DNA of 64,000 bases from Pseudomonas koreensis (GTDB lineage Bacteria > Pseudomonadota > Gammaproteobacteria > Pseudomonadales > Pseudomonadaceae), in assembly GCF_025447595.1 (NCBI RefSeq), contig NZ_JAOEJU010000009.1:141634-205633 (forward strand), in the 5' to 3' direction. Shown piece after piece: positions 43,512 to 53,600 of this stretch (position 1 is its first letter; each line of letters starts with the position of its first letter). The position numbers and the translations under genes were made by a program. The notes under the pieces are model-generated. The model saw nothing but the letters and a program-made list of their open reading frames with translations. It was not told the DNA's origin and ran no database searches.

Positions 43512-44405
43512 ATGGCCAACGCTTTACCCGACCTGAAACTTTTGCGCATCTTCGTCAGTGTCGTGCGCCATCAGGGATTTGCCAACGCGCAGCAGGAACT
43601 CAACCTGTCGACCTCGGCGATCAGCACTTACATGAGCCAGCTCGAAGCCGCGCTCGGTCTGGTGCTGTGCCATCGCGGGCGCGGCGGTTTCAGCCTCACC
43701 AGCAAGGGCGAGCTGTTCCATCAGGAAACCCTGCGCCTGCTGGCCGAGCTCGAAGGTTTCGAGCAATACGCGGCAGCACTCAAGGGCGAATTGCGCGGCA
43801 CGCTCAACCTTGGGGTGATCGACTCCACGGTCAGCGACAAGGCGCTGCCGTTCGCCGAAGCCATCGGCGCCTACAGCCAGGAACACCCGGCGGTGCATTT
43901 GCATCTGTCGGTGATGAGTCCTTACGAACTGCAACTCGGTGTGCAGGACAACCGCCTCGATCTGGCCATCGGCGCATTCTCCACGCGCATGAGCGGTCTG
44001 GTGTACATGCCGCTGTACCGCGAGCAGCACTGGTTGTATTGCAGCAACCGTCACCCGTTGTTCAACGAGCGGCGGATTCCCGAGCAGGTCATCACCCAGC
44101 AGCGCATGGTCGGGCGCGGTTACTGGAGCCAGGCTGAACTGGCGCGCCACGGTTTCAAACACAGCGCCGCGACGGTGGAAAGTATGGAAGCGCAGCTGAT
44201 TCTGGTGCTGTCCGGCGCCTACATCGGCTACCTGCCGGAGCACTACGCCCAGGCCTGGGCCGACAAGGGCGATTTGCGGGTGCTGCTGCCGGCGACCTTC
44301 GGTTATCAGGCGCCGTTTTCCATGATCATGCGCCGTGGCCGCAGCCGCGAGCCGCTGATCCAGACTTTCCGCGACCTGCTCAAAGCGCAGCTCAATCAGG
44401 CATAA
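43512..44405 (+). CDS. gbuR: LysR-family regulator of guanidinobutyrase
   Basis: A 297-residue LysR regulator: LPDLKLLRIFVSVVRHQGFA then NAQQELNLSTSAISTYMSQL as helix-turn-helix, with an effector domain from about residue 95. ATG 43512 has GGAG six bases upstream; the track-length extension to 43461 would run into the REP pair. Divergent from gbuA, as PA1422 is from PA1421, where the regulator activates gbuA in the presence of guanidinobutyrate. It is followed after 4 bp by the DTW gene. Confidence 0.9.
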   Translation: MANALPDLKLLRIFVSVVRHQGFANAQQELNLSTSAISTYMSQLEAALGLVLCHRGRGGFSLTSKGELFHQETLRLLAELEGFEQYAAALKGELRGTLNLGVIDSTVSDKALPFAEAIGAYSQEHPAVHLHLSVMSPYELQLGVQDNRLDLAIGAFSTRMSGLVYMPLYREQHWLYCSNRHPLFNERRIPEQVITQQRMVGRGYWSQAELARHGFKHSAATVESMEAQLILVLSGAYIGYLPEHYAQAWADKGDLRVLLPATFGYQAPFSMIMRRGRSREPLIQTFRDLLKAQLNQA

Positions 44406-44409
44406 GAAC

Positions 44410-45003
44410 ATGTCCAGACCTCAATGCCCGCGCTGCCTGCGCCCACAAACCCACTGCCTTTGCCCGCTGATCCCCAGCCTCGACAGCCGCACCCGGGTGT
44501 TGCTGTTGCAGCACCCGAGCGAAGTCAATCACGCGCTCAACACGGCACGACTGGCGGCGCTCGGTTTGAACAATGCCGAGCTGATTGTCGGCGAAGTGTT
44601 CGAGGATCTGCCCGCGCTGTTGAACCGGCCAGGCTATCGGGCGCGATTGCTGTTCCCGGCGGAGGATGCGCAGCCGATGCAGGCTTACGCCGCGTCGGAT
44701 GAACCGCTGTTGCTGGTGGTCCCGGACGGCACGTGGCGCAAGGCGCGCAAAATGTTGCACCTCAATCCGCTGCTGGCCGCGTTGCCACGGGTGACGTTGG
44801 CGCAGGGCGGGGTTTCCCGGTATCGGCTGCGCAAGGCGCCGGGGCCGGGGGCGTTGTCGACGATTGAGGCGATTGTTCAGGCGTTGCAGACGCTGGAAGC
44901 GCCAGCGTCGTTCGAGCCGTTGCTTAAACCGTTCGAGACGCTGATCGAGGGGCAGATTGCGGCGATGGGGGAGGAGACTTTCCAGCGTAATCACTCAAAA
45001 TGA
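44410..45003 (+). CDS. DTW-domain tRNA-uridine aminocarboxypropyltransferase
   Basis: A 197-residue protein with an N-terminal Cys cluster (CPRCLRPQTHCLC), TRVLLLQHPSEVNHALNTAR, and the family motif PDGTWRKARKML (the DxTW core) near residue 105. DTW proteins such as E. coli TapT attach the acp group to uridine in tRNA using S-adenosylmethionine. It starts only 4 bp after gbuR, with no clear ribosome site, so it is probably translated from the same message. Confidence 0.9.
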   Translation: MSRPQCPRCLRPQTHCLCPLIPSLDSRTRVLLLQHPSEVNHALNTARLAALGLNNAELIVGEVFEDLPALLNRPGYRARLLFPAEDAQPMQAYAASDEPLLLVVPDGTWRKARKMLHLNPLLAALPRVTLAQGGVSRYRLRKAPGPGALSTIEAIVQALQTLEAPASFEPLLKPFETLIEGQIAAMGEETFQRNHSK

Positions 45004-45023
45004 TCGCTGCCTGTCCCGACGCC

Positions 45024-45112
45024 TTCGCGAGCAAGCTCGCTCCCACAATGTCCCTGTCGAACACAAAACCTGAGTACGACGCCATACCTGTGGGAGCGAG
45101 CTTGCTCGCGAT
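45024..45112. repeat. REP pair, AAGCTCG subtype, outward orientation
   Basis: TTCGCGAGCAAGCTCGCTCC at 45024 is followed by TGTGGGAGCGAGCTTGCTCG ending CGAT at 45112. It lies between convergent genes with arms pointing away from each other. Confidence 0.85.
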
Positions 45113-45148
45113 GGGGCCAGATCATTCACCGCGAAGTCCGGATCACCA

Positions 45149-46510
45149 CTAGCGTTCGCGCATCGCCTCGGTCCGCGCTTTCAGCACCGGTTTGAGCAGG
45201 TAATCCAGCACGCTTTTCTCCCCGGTGATGATGTCCACCGTCGCCACCATCCCCGGAATGATCAGCAGCGGTTTCACATCCCCGCCCAGGTGGTTTTTGT
45301 CGGTGCGCACCTGGATCAGGTAGAAGCTGTTGCCCTTGTCATCCGTGATGGTGTCGGCACCGATCAGCTCAAGCTTGGCGCTCAGCCCGCCGTAGATCGT
45401 GTAGTCGTAGGCGCTGAACTTGACCATGGCTTTCTGGCCCGGATGCAGGAACGCCACGTCCTGCGGCCGGACCTTGGCCTCGATCAGCAGGTTGTCTTCC
45501 AGCGGCACGATTTCCACCATGTCGCTGCCCGGTTGCACCACGCCGCCGATGGTGTTGACCTTCATTTGCTTGATCACCCCATGCACCGGCGAAGTCACCG
45601 TGGTGCGGCTCACACGGTCGTCGATGGCGATGCTCGATGCGGTGATTTTCGACAGGTCGGTGCGTTTCTCGTTGAGCTCCTTGGCCGCTTCGGAGCGGAA
45701 GGTCTGTTCCGATTCATCGATCTTGCTGCGGATCTCGGCGATGGCCGATTCGGCGCGCGGGATTGCCAGAGTCGTGGCATTCAACGAACCGCGGATCTCC
45801 ACCGCGCTGCGCTTGAGGCGCAGGATCTCCACCGGCGAAACGGCACCGGTCTTGACCAGCGGTTCTGACATGTTCATTTCCTGATTGACCAACGCCAGAC
45901 TTGAGCTGAACTGACCCTGCTTCGAACGAAACTCCGCCAATTCTTGAGTCTTTTGTCGCAGTTGTTCGCTCAGCGTGCGCTGTTCGCTGGCCAGGCGCCG
46001 CTGCCTCTGGTCGTAAAGCGAGCGTTCATCCTCGGCCACTTGCGGGGCTTTGCTCGTGACTTCGTCCGAGACCTTGAACGGTCGGCCCTCGGCTTCGGCC
46101 GACAGGCGTTCGACCTGAGCCATCAACGCATAGCGATCCGCTTCGCTTTCACCCTTGTTCGACAGAAACCGCGTGTCATCGAGACGCAGCAGCTTGTCAC
46201 CCTTGTCGACCATCTGCCCTTCACGCACGAAGATCTCGGTGACGATCCCGCCCTCGAGGTTCTGGATCACCTGAACCTTACTCGACGGAATCGCCTTGCC
46301 TTCGCCCATGGTCACTTCCTGAAGCACGGCGAACTTGGCCCAGACCAGCGCGCTGATCAGCAGCGCCGCCGCCAGCCACACGGTGATGCGCGACCAGCGC
46401 GGTGAATCCTGCAACGAGGCGCCGGCGGTTTCCGGCATGAATTCGGCTTCGGCGCTTTTGCCGAAACTGTCGAAGTAGCCACGGGACTTACTGTCGGAGG
46501 AAGCAGACAT
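45149..46510 (-). CDS. Type I secretion membrane-fusion protein (HlyD/LapC-like)
   Basis: A 453-residue adaptor. A short cytosolic N-terminus and one membrane helix (TVWLAAALLISALVWAKFAV, about residues 42-61) are followed by a lipoyl-like half (QNLEGGIVTEIFVREGQMVD), a long coiled coil (about 130-300) and the returning beta-barrel (VTSPVHGVIKQMKVNTIGGV). It links the inner-membrane ATPase to the TolC-type channel. ATG 46510 has GGAG seven bases upstream; it begins 10 bp after the ATPase gene. It is the LapC/MapC equivalent for the divergent adhesin. Confidence 0.93.
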   Translation of the reverse strand: MSASSDSKSRGYFDSFGKSAEAEFMPETAGASLQDSPRWSRITVWLAAALLISALVWAKFAVLQEVTMGEGKAIPSSKVQVIQNLEGGIVTEIFVREGQMVDKGDKLLRLDDTRFLSNKGESEADRYALMAQVERLSAEAEGRPFKVSDEVTSKAPQVAEDERSLYDQRQRRLASEQRTLSEQLRQKTQELAEFRSKQGQFSSSLALVNQEMNMSEPLVKTGAVSPVEILRLKRSAVEIRGSLNATTLAIPRAESAIAEIRSKIDESEQTFRSEAAKELNEKRTDLSKITASSIAIDDRVSRTTVTSPVHGVIKQMKVNTIGGVVQPGSDMVEIVPLEDNLLIEAKVRPQDVAFLHPGQKAMVKFSAYDYTIYGGLSAKLELIGADTITDDKGNSFYLIQVRTDKNHLGGDVKPLLIIPGMVATVDIITGEKSVLDYLLKPVLKARTEAMRER

Positions 46511-46520
46511 GGGGCAACTC

Positions 46521-48680
46521 CTAGACCGCCGCCGAGCCGACCCGGCCCTTGCGCAGTGCATCGATGACCGCTTCTTTCGGACCGTCGGCGACGATCCGGC
46601 CGTTGTCCAGCACCAGCAGCCGGTCCACCAGGCTCAGCATCGAGGTGCGGTGGGTGACCAGCAGCAACGTCTTGCCCTGCACCCAACCATGGAGTTTCTG
46701 GCGCAGGACGTCTTCGCTGCTGTTGTCCATGGCGCTGGTAGGTTCGTCGAGCAGCATGATCGGCGGGTCGAGCAACAGCGCCCGCGCCAGCAACACCGCC
46801 TGACGCTGGCCACCGGAAAGCAATTGCCCACGCTCGCCCACCGGCCGGTCGAAGCCTTGCGGATGCTGACGGGCGAGTTCGGTGACACCGGTCAGCTCGG
46901 CCACTTCAAGCATCCGCGAATCGCTGATGTAGCGGGCGCCGAGGGTCAGGTTGTCGCGCAGGCTGCCGGCCAGCAGAGGCAAGTCATGGGCGACGTAACC
47001 GATCTGCTGGCGCAGGTCGGCGACATCCAGTTGCCGCAGGTCGAGGCCGTCGAGCAGCAACTGGCCTTCTTCCGGTTCGTAGAAACCCATCATCAGCCGC
47101 GCCAGCGTGCTTTTGCCCGAACCGCTGCGGCCGATGATGCCGATCCGCTCGCCGGGTTTGACGCTGAAGCTGACGTTGCTCAGGGCCGGCGCGTTCTGGC
47201 CGTTGTAGTGGAAGGTCACCGCGTTGGCGTCCAGCGCGCCTTGCAATTGCGTACGCTCCAGCGGCCGCTGTTTGCCGTCGCGCTCTTGGGGCAGGGACAT
47301 CAGGGCGTCGGTGCTTTTCATGGTCAGTTGCGCTTGCTGGTAACGAGTAATCAGCCCGGCGATCTGGCCCAGCGGCGCGAGCACGCGGCTGCCAAGCATG
47401 TAACTGGCCACCAGCGCGCCCACGCTGAGGTTGCCGGCGATGATGCTGTAGACCCCGGCCACAATCGTCGCCATCCCCGAAAACTGCTGGATGAACAGCG
47501 TGCCGTTGGTGGCCAGCGCCGAGAGATTACGGGCGTGGCTGTCGAGGCGGGTGAGGGCGCCGTGGGTGCTTTCCCATTTGTGCTGGCGCTCGCTTTCGGC
47601 GCTGCACGCCTTGAGGGTTTCCAGGCCGCCGAGGGTTTCGATCAGCAACGCCTGCCGCTCGGCGCCGAGGCTCAGGCTTTTCTGCACGGTGTCGCGCAGT
47701 CGGGCCTGAATGATCATCGCGAAGATAATCGTGATCGGAAACGCCAGCAGCGGAATCACCACCAGCCAGCCACCGAGCAGGCCGATCACCACCAGCATCA
47801 ACACCACGAAGGGCAGGTCGATCAGGCTGGTCAGGGTCACGGCGGTGAGAAATTCGCGTAGCCCCTGAAAGTCGTGAATGCTCTGGGCGAATCCGCCGAT
47901 GGTCGCCGGTCGGGCCTTCATCGCCATGCCGGTGATGCGTTCGAATAAAGTGGCGGAAAGAATAACGTCGGTTTTCTTGCCGGCGGTGTCCAGCAGGTGC
48001 GCGCGCACCACCCGCAGCACCAGTTCGAAACCGGTGCCGATCAGCAACCCGATGGCCAACACCCACAAGGTCGACGTGGCCTGGTTCGGCACCACGCGGT
48101 CGTAGGTCTGCATGACGAACAGCGGCACCATCAGGCCCAGCAGGTTGATCAGGAAGCTGGCGAGGATCGCGTCGCTGTACAGCCATTTCGACAGCTTCAG
48201 AGTGTCGCGAAACCATGCTTGCACCCGTGGCACCAATGGCGAGCGCAGGTCTTCCAGTTCATGCCGTGGCCGGGCGAACAAAGCCTGGCCGCTGTAGTGT
48301 TCGACGAGTTCTTCACGGCTGACCCATTGCTCGCCGCCGTCGGCTTCACTGGGCAGGATCAGCGCCTTGCCGTCTTCGGCAAAACGCCGCAGCACCGCCG
48401 TGCGTCCGTTACCCAGCAGCAACAGCACCGGCAGGTTCAGCGGTGAAATGTCTTTGAGTTCCCGGCGCAGCAAGCGCGCCTGCAACCCGGCCCGGGCTGC
48501 GGCGCGAGGCAGCAGGTCCAGGCTCAGACGTTGTTTGTCCAGGGGCAGCCCGGCGCTGAGGCTGGCGCGACTGACCGTCGCGCCGTGGAGTTTGCAGAGG
48601 ATCAACAGACCGTCGAGCAACGGATCATCGAAGCTCAGCCGCGGATCGATCCCGGTGTTACCGGGTTGCATGCTGGTCAT
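46521..48680 (-). CDS. Type I secretion ABC transporter (LapB-like)
   Basis: A 719-residue permease-ATPase. The first 150 residues are a C39-like domain whose catalytic Cys position is not Cys, so it binds but does not cut substrate, as in RTX transporters. A six-helix membrane domain (about 165-440) and an ATPase domain follow, with GRSGSGKST, LSGGQ, MLLLDEPTSAMD and THR motifs. It energises export of the adhesin through the TolC-like channel. ATG 48680 has GGGGAG eight bases upstream. Gene order is TolC-type, ATPase, adaptor. Confidence 0.94.
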   Translation of the reverse strand: MTSMQPGNTGIDPRLSFDDPLLDGLLILCKLHGATVSRASLSAGLPLDKQRLSLDLLPRAAARAGLQARLLRRELKDISPLNLPVLLLLGNGRTAVLRRFAEDGKALILPSEADGGEQWVSREELVEHYSGQALFARPRHELEDLRSPLVPRVQAWFRDTLKLSKWLYSDAILASFLINLLGLMVPLFVMQTYDRVVPNQATSTLWVLAIGLLIGTGFELVLRVVRAHLLDTAGKKTDVILSATLFERITGMAMKARPATIGGFAQSIHDFQGLREFLTAVTLTSLIDLPFVVLMLVVIGLLGGWLVVIPLLAFPITIIFAMIIQARLRDTVQKSLSLGAERQALLIETLGGLETLKACSAESERQHKWESTHGALTRLDSHARNLSALATNGTLFIQQFSGMATIVAGVYSIIAGNLSVGALVASYMLGSRVLAPLGQIAGLITRYQQAQLTMKSTDALMSLPQERDGKQRPLERTQLQGALDANAVTFHYNGQNAPALSNVSFSVKPGERIGIIGRSGSGKSTLARLMMGFYEPEEGQLLLDGLDLRQLDVADLRQQIGYVAHDLPLLAGSLRDNLTLGARYISDSRMLEVAELTGVTELARQHPQGFDRPVGERGQLLSGGQRQAVLLARALLLDPPIMLLDEPTSAMDNSSEDVLRQKLHGWVQGKTLLLVTHRTSMLSLVDRLLVLDNGRIVADGPKEAVIDALRKGRVGSAAV

Positions 48681-48713
48681 ATTGATCGCTCCCCTGGCAC
48701 TACATCATCGGGA

Positions 48714-50072
48714 CTACTTCAGCTCGGGCAGGCGCGCTTCGTTCTTCACCTCGGTCGCGGCAATCGCATCGGCTGGCAGCACGATCCGCTGCTTGGTCAG
48801 CAACTGGCCCATGTTCGCCAGCACGCGGTACATCGAGAACTCTTCGGTGTAGCGGATCTCGGTGTAGCGGCGGTTGGCGTTGTACAGCTCGTTCTCACTG
48901 TCGAGCAGGTCGAGCAGGGTACGTTGGCCGAGACCGAACTGATCCTGATACGCGGCACGTACACGCTTGGTGGTTTCAGCGTATTCGCGGGCGGTCGGGG
49001 TCTGTTTCTTGGCGTTGACCATGGCGTTCCAGGCCAGGTGAATGTTCTCGTTGAGCTGACGCAGGGCGTTGTTGCGGATGTCCATCGCCTGGTTGATCTG
49101 GTGCGCGTCGGAGGCCAGTCGCGCCTTGTCGCTGCCGCCACGGAACAGGTTGTAGTTCATCACCACGCCGACCCGCCATTCGTTGTCGTGGCCCTCGTCG
49201 CCTTGCACGTTGTTGTTGGCGCCGACCGCGGCTTCCGCATCGAAGCGCGGGTAGAACGGCGACTTGGCGACTTCGTACTGGCTCTCGGCCGATTGCACGT
49301 CAGCCTGGGCGGATTTCAGGTACGGGTTGTTCTCGACCATGCTCTGCTGGGCTTCGGGCAAGGTGGCGGGCAACTCGCCACGGGTCGAAGCGGGCGCCTC
49401 CAGCTCATCGGGCATGCGCCCGACCACGCTGTAGAAGTTCGATTCGGCGTCCGCCAGATCGACTTCGGCGGTGTCGAGGTTGTTCTGCGCCAGCGCCTTA
49501 CGGGCTACCGATTGATCGGAGTCGGCGGTGCTGCCCACGCCGCGCTCGGTGCGCAGGCCGATCTGGTCGTTGACGCGCAAGTGCGCCTGCAGGTTGTTCT
49601 TGGCAAGGGTCACCAGTTCACGACGCTTGAGCACTTCGAGGTAGACCTCGATGGTGCGCAGGGCCAGGTCCTGGGCGGTGCCTTGCGCGTAATACGCGCG
49701 CGAATTGGAAACGCCCTTGGTGCGCTCGACTTCGTTGGCAGTGTTGAAACCGTCGAACAGCATCTGCCGCAGCCGCAGCTCGGACTGGGTGTAATTGAGG
49801 ATCTCGGTGTGGTGGTTACCGAAGGCCCGGGTATTGGTGTTGTCGCTGTAGCCGCGCCCGTAGGCAGCATTCAGATCCACCGACGGATAGAAGCCGCCCT
49901 TGGCGACCTTCACCTGTTCATCAGCTGACAGGCGCGCGTCCACGCGCGAGGCCAGTTCCGGGTGGGTGGCGATGGTGCTCTGGATCGCTTCGGTGAGGTT
50001 CATGGCCTGGGCTTGGGATGTGCAAGCCATGGCCAGCAAAACCGCACTGCAGAGGGGGGTTAAAACGCGCAT
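48714..50072 (-). CDS. TolC-family type I secretion outer-membrane protein (LapE-like)
   Basis: A 452-residue channel protein with a signal peptide (LCSAVLLAMACTSQAQA). The two TolC repeats are evident: MNLTEAIQSTIATHPELASR opens the first, and the second includes YNLFRGGSDKARLASDAHQI, with GQRTLLDLLDSENELYNANR near the end. Long coiled-coil helices form the periplasmic tunnel. I chose ATG 50072 with GGAG eight bases upstream; the open frame to 50321 has no similarity. It is first in the exporter operon, divergent from the adhesin gene. Confidence 0.93.
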   Translation of the reverse strand: MRVLTPLCSAVLLAMACTSQAQAMNLTEAIQSTIATHPELASRVDARLSADEQVKVAKGGFYPSVDLNAAYGRGYSDNTNTRAFGNHHTEILNYTQSELRLRQMLFDGFNTANEVERTKGVSNSRAYYAQGTAQDLALRTIEVYLEVLKRRELVTLAKNNLQAHLRVNDQIGLRTERGVGSTADSDQSVARKALAQNNLDTAEVDLADAESNFYSVVGRMPDELEAPASTRGELPATLPEAQQSMVENNPYLKSAQADVQSAESQYEVAKSPFYPRFDAEAAVGANNNVQGDEGHDNEWRVGVVMNYNLFRGGSDKARLASDAHQINQAMDIRNNALRQLNENIHLAWNAMVNAKKQTPTAREYAETTKRVRAAYQDQFGLGQRTLLDLLDSENELYNANRRYTEIRYTEEFSMYRVLANMGQLLTKQRIVLPADAIAATEVKNEARLPELK

Positions 50073-50603
50073 GGTTGCATCTCCCTGAATCCTGATGGTG
50101 TTCCGTTGTCGCCAATTTATTGACGATATTTTTAGTAGAAAGCGTTTCATGCCTGTAACAACAGAGCTAAGAACATCCTGAAGCGTAGCTAAGAAAAAAT
50201 TTTCATATGGGTTATGCCAAAAAAAACTTATGCGGTTCGCCAAATCCAGCACATTGTTCCACTCGAAAGCCTTTGTTTTATGCGCTTCAGGGAGTGCAGA
50301 AAGGCTTGAGGAAAGTTCCACTCACTTTGCGACATACGGCGAAGTACTGCTAAAGGGGAGGGACGCGTAGCGGCTGATGAGCGACAGTTTTTTGTCACTC
50401 GGGTGATTCACCACCGTTACGTAGCGCTAGTGGGCCTGCTGCATTGAACAGAGATTCCAACTGCTTGATGGCATTGGAGTTTCTGGATTTGTGCAACCTG
50501 CGAAACGAACTGTCGAGGTGCGAGCGTCGCCCCGACAACCCGCTTGAGCCATGGGCTGCTTCGTGAACCAGCGCCGACGGTGGTCGGCAGCGGAGGAATG
50601 CAC
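50073..50603. other. Divergent regulatory region between exporter operon and adhesin
   Basis: About 530 non-coding bases. The half next to the TolC-type gene (50100-50270) is AT-rich (ATTTTTAGTAGAAAGCG, AGAAAAAATTTTCATATG) and probably holds that promoter. The half nearest the adhesin is GC-rich with no clear hairpin. No RNA gene is recognised; FleQ or other biofilm regulator sites could be here but I cannot define one. Confidence 0.55.
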
Positions 50604-53600
50604 ATGGCAACGCTCATCGGGATCGTCACTAAAGTCATTGGTCAGGTTTTCGCCCAGTCAGCTGACGGCAGTCGGCGAGCATTGGTCGAAGGTGATCGGC
50701 TGTTTGCAGGGGATCAATTGATCACCGGGGCAGAGGGGGCGGTTGCCGTCCATCTGCAAAATGGCCAGGAACTGACCCTCGGTCGGGACAGCAGCCTGAC
50801 CATGACCGGCCAGTTGCTCGCCGATCAGGCCGCCCACGTCAATGCCCCGGAAGCGGTGACCCCGAGCGAGTCGCAACTGACCGACGTCGAACAGATCCAG
50901 AAAGCCATTGCCGCTGGCGATGACCCGACCCAATCCGCCGAAGCCACGGCGGCCGGCCCCGGAGCCACCGGTGGCGCGCCGGGAGCTTTGGGTGGTGGTC
51001 ACAGTTTTGTGTTGCTGACCGAAGTGGCGGGCCGGGTCGATCCGACTATCGGTTTCCCCACTGCCGGGTTCAACGGCATTCCCGAGTTTCCCGAAGAGCG
51101 GCATAACGCCGTGATCGACAACGGTGACGGCCAGGCCGCACCGATTGTTCCGCCACCACCACCGGTCAACAACCCGGTGACCCTCGGCGGCCTGTCCGTG
51201 CCCGGCGGCGAACTGACCCTCAACGAAGCCAATCTGCCCGACGGCTCCGCTGCCAACCCTGGCGCGCTGACCCAGACCGGCAGTTTCACCGTGAATGCGC
51301 CCGACGGCCTGAGCAGCCTGAGCATCGGCGGCATCAACGTGATTGTCGGCGGCGTGCCGATCGGTTTCCCGCAATCGATCACCACGCAACTGGGCAACAC
51401 CCTGACCATCACCGGCTACAACCCGGCCACCGGCACGGTCAGTTACAGCTACACCCTCAACGGCAACGAAACCCACGCGGCGGGCGACGGTGCCAATAAT
51501 CTCAGCGAACAATTCACCGTGATCGCCGGCGACAGCAATGGCGACACCGCCACCGGCACGCTGGACGTCAACATCACCGACGACGTGCCCAAGGCTTTCG
51601 ATGACACCAACCCGAACACCGCTTCGGAAACCCTGCTGACCCTGACCGGCAACGTACTGCCGAACGACACCCAGGGCGCCGACCGGACTCCCGTCGGCCC
51701 CAACAGTGGCCCGGTGGTCGGCGGCACCTTCACCGGGACTTACGGCACCTTGGTGCTGAACGCTAACGGCACGTACACCTACACGCTCAACACCAACGAT
51801 GCGGATTTCAAAAATCTGCACGGCGGCGGCAGCGGTACTGAAACCTTCACCTACACCTTGCGCGATGCCGATGGTGACACCAGCACCGCGAACCTCGTCC
51901 TGCAGATCCATAACAACGACGATCCGGTGGTCATAAACGGGTTGAATGTTGAAGGTGGCGAGCTGACGGTTTACGAAAAAAACCTCAGCGACGGCAGCGC
52001 ACCAGACTCGGGAGCCCTGACCCAGAGTGGCACCTTCACCATCACCGCGCTGGACGGTGTCACCACCCTGACCATCGGCGGCATCGCCGTGGTCACCAAC
52101 GGTGTGGCGGCAGGCTTCCCGCAATCGGTGACTACGCCACTGGGCAGCACGCTGACCATCACCGGTTTCAACGCCGCGACGGGCGTCGTCAGCTACAGCT
52201 ACACCCTGGTCGACAACGAAGCCCACCCAACCGCCAACGGCGCCAACGTACTCAACGAGCAATTCGCCGTGACCGTGGTCGACGACAACGGCACCACCGC
52301 CAACGCGACACTGGACGTGAACATCGTCGACGACCTGCCAAAAGGCGTGGACGACAGCAACGCCGGCACTGCTTCGGAAACCAACCTCACCTTGAGCGGC
52401 AACGTCCTGACCAACGACGTGCAGGGCGCTGACCGCGTGCCTGTCGGCGAAAACGCTGGCCCGATCACCGCAGGCACCTTCACCGGGACTTACGGCACCC
52501 TGGTGTTGAACGCCAACGGCACGTACACCTACACCCTGAACACCAGCGATGCCGACTTCAAAGCCTTGCACGGCGGCGGCAACGGCACCGAGACCTTCAC
52601 CTACACCATCACCGATGCCGACGGCGACACCAGCACCGCGAACCTCGTCTTGCAGATCCACAACAACGACGATCCGGTGATCATCAGCGGCCTCGACGTC
52701 AACGGCGGAGAACTCACCGTTTACGAGAAAAACCTCGGCGACGGCAGCAGCCCCGATGCTCCAGCCCTGACTCAAAGCGGCACCTTCACCATCACCGCGC
52801 TGGACGGCGTCACCACCCTGACCATCGGCGGCATCGCCGTGGTCACCAATGGGGTGGCGGCAGGCTTCCCACAATCGGTGACTACGCCACTGGGCAGCAC
52901 GCTGACCATCACCGGCTTCAACGCCGCGACGGGCGTCGTCAGCTACAGCTACACCCTGGTCGATAACGAAGCGCATCCGAACGCCAACGGCGCCAACGTG
53001 CTGAACGAGCAATTCGCCGTGACCGTGGTCGACGACAACGGCACCACCGCCAACGCCACGCTGGACGTCAACATCGTCGACGACCTGCCAAAAGGCGTGG
53101 ACGACAGCAACGCCGGCACCGCTTCGGAATCCAACCTCACCTTGAGCGGCAACGTCCTGACCAACGACGTGCAGGGCGCCGACCGCGTGCCAACCGGCCC
53201 GAATGCCGGCCCGATCACGGCGGGTACGTTCACCGGGACTTACGGCACCTTGGTGCTGAACGCCAACGGCACATACACCTACACGCTGAACACCAATGAT
53301 GCGGACTTCAAAAACCTGCACGGCGGCGGCAACGGCACCGAGACCTTCACCTACACCATCACCGATGCCGACGGCGACACCAGCACCGCGAACCTCGTCT
53401 TGCAGATCCACAACAACGACGATCCGGTGATCATCAACGGCCTCGACGTGAATGGCGGCGAACTCACCGTCTACGAAAAAAACCTCGGCGACGGCAGCAG
53501 CCCTGACGCTCCAGCCCTGACTCAAAGCGGCACCTTCACCATCACCGCACTGGACGGCGTCACCACCCTGACCATCGGCGGCATTGCCGTAGTCACCAAT

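Noticed and set aside
4699..45112. Dispersed GAGCGAGC repeats as a CRISPR array
   Set aside because: The copies are inverted pairs scattered over 40 kb, not direct repeats with regular spacers; no cas genes are present. They are REP elements.
46521..48680. The transporter as a peptide-processing C39 exporter
   Set aside because: The N-terminal C39-like domain has no Cys at the catalytic position, so it is the non-cleaving type used for RTX adhesins.
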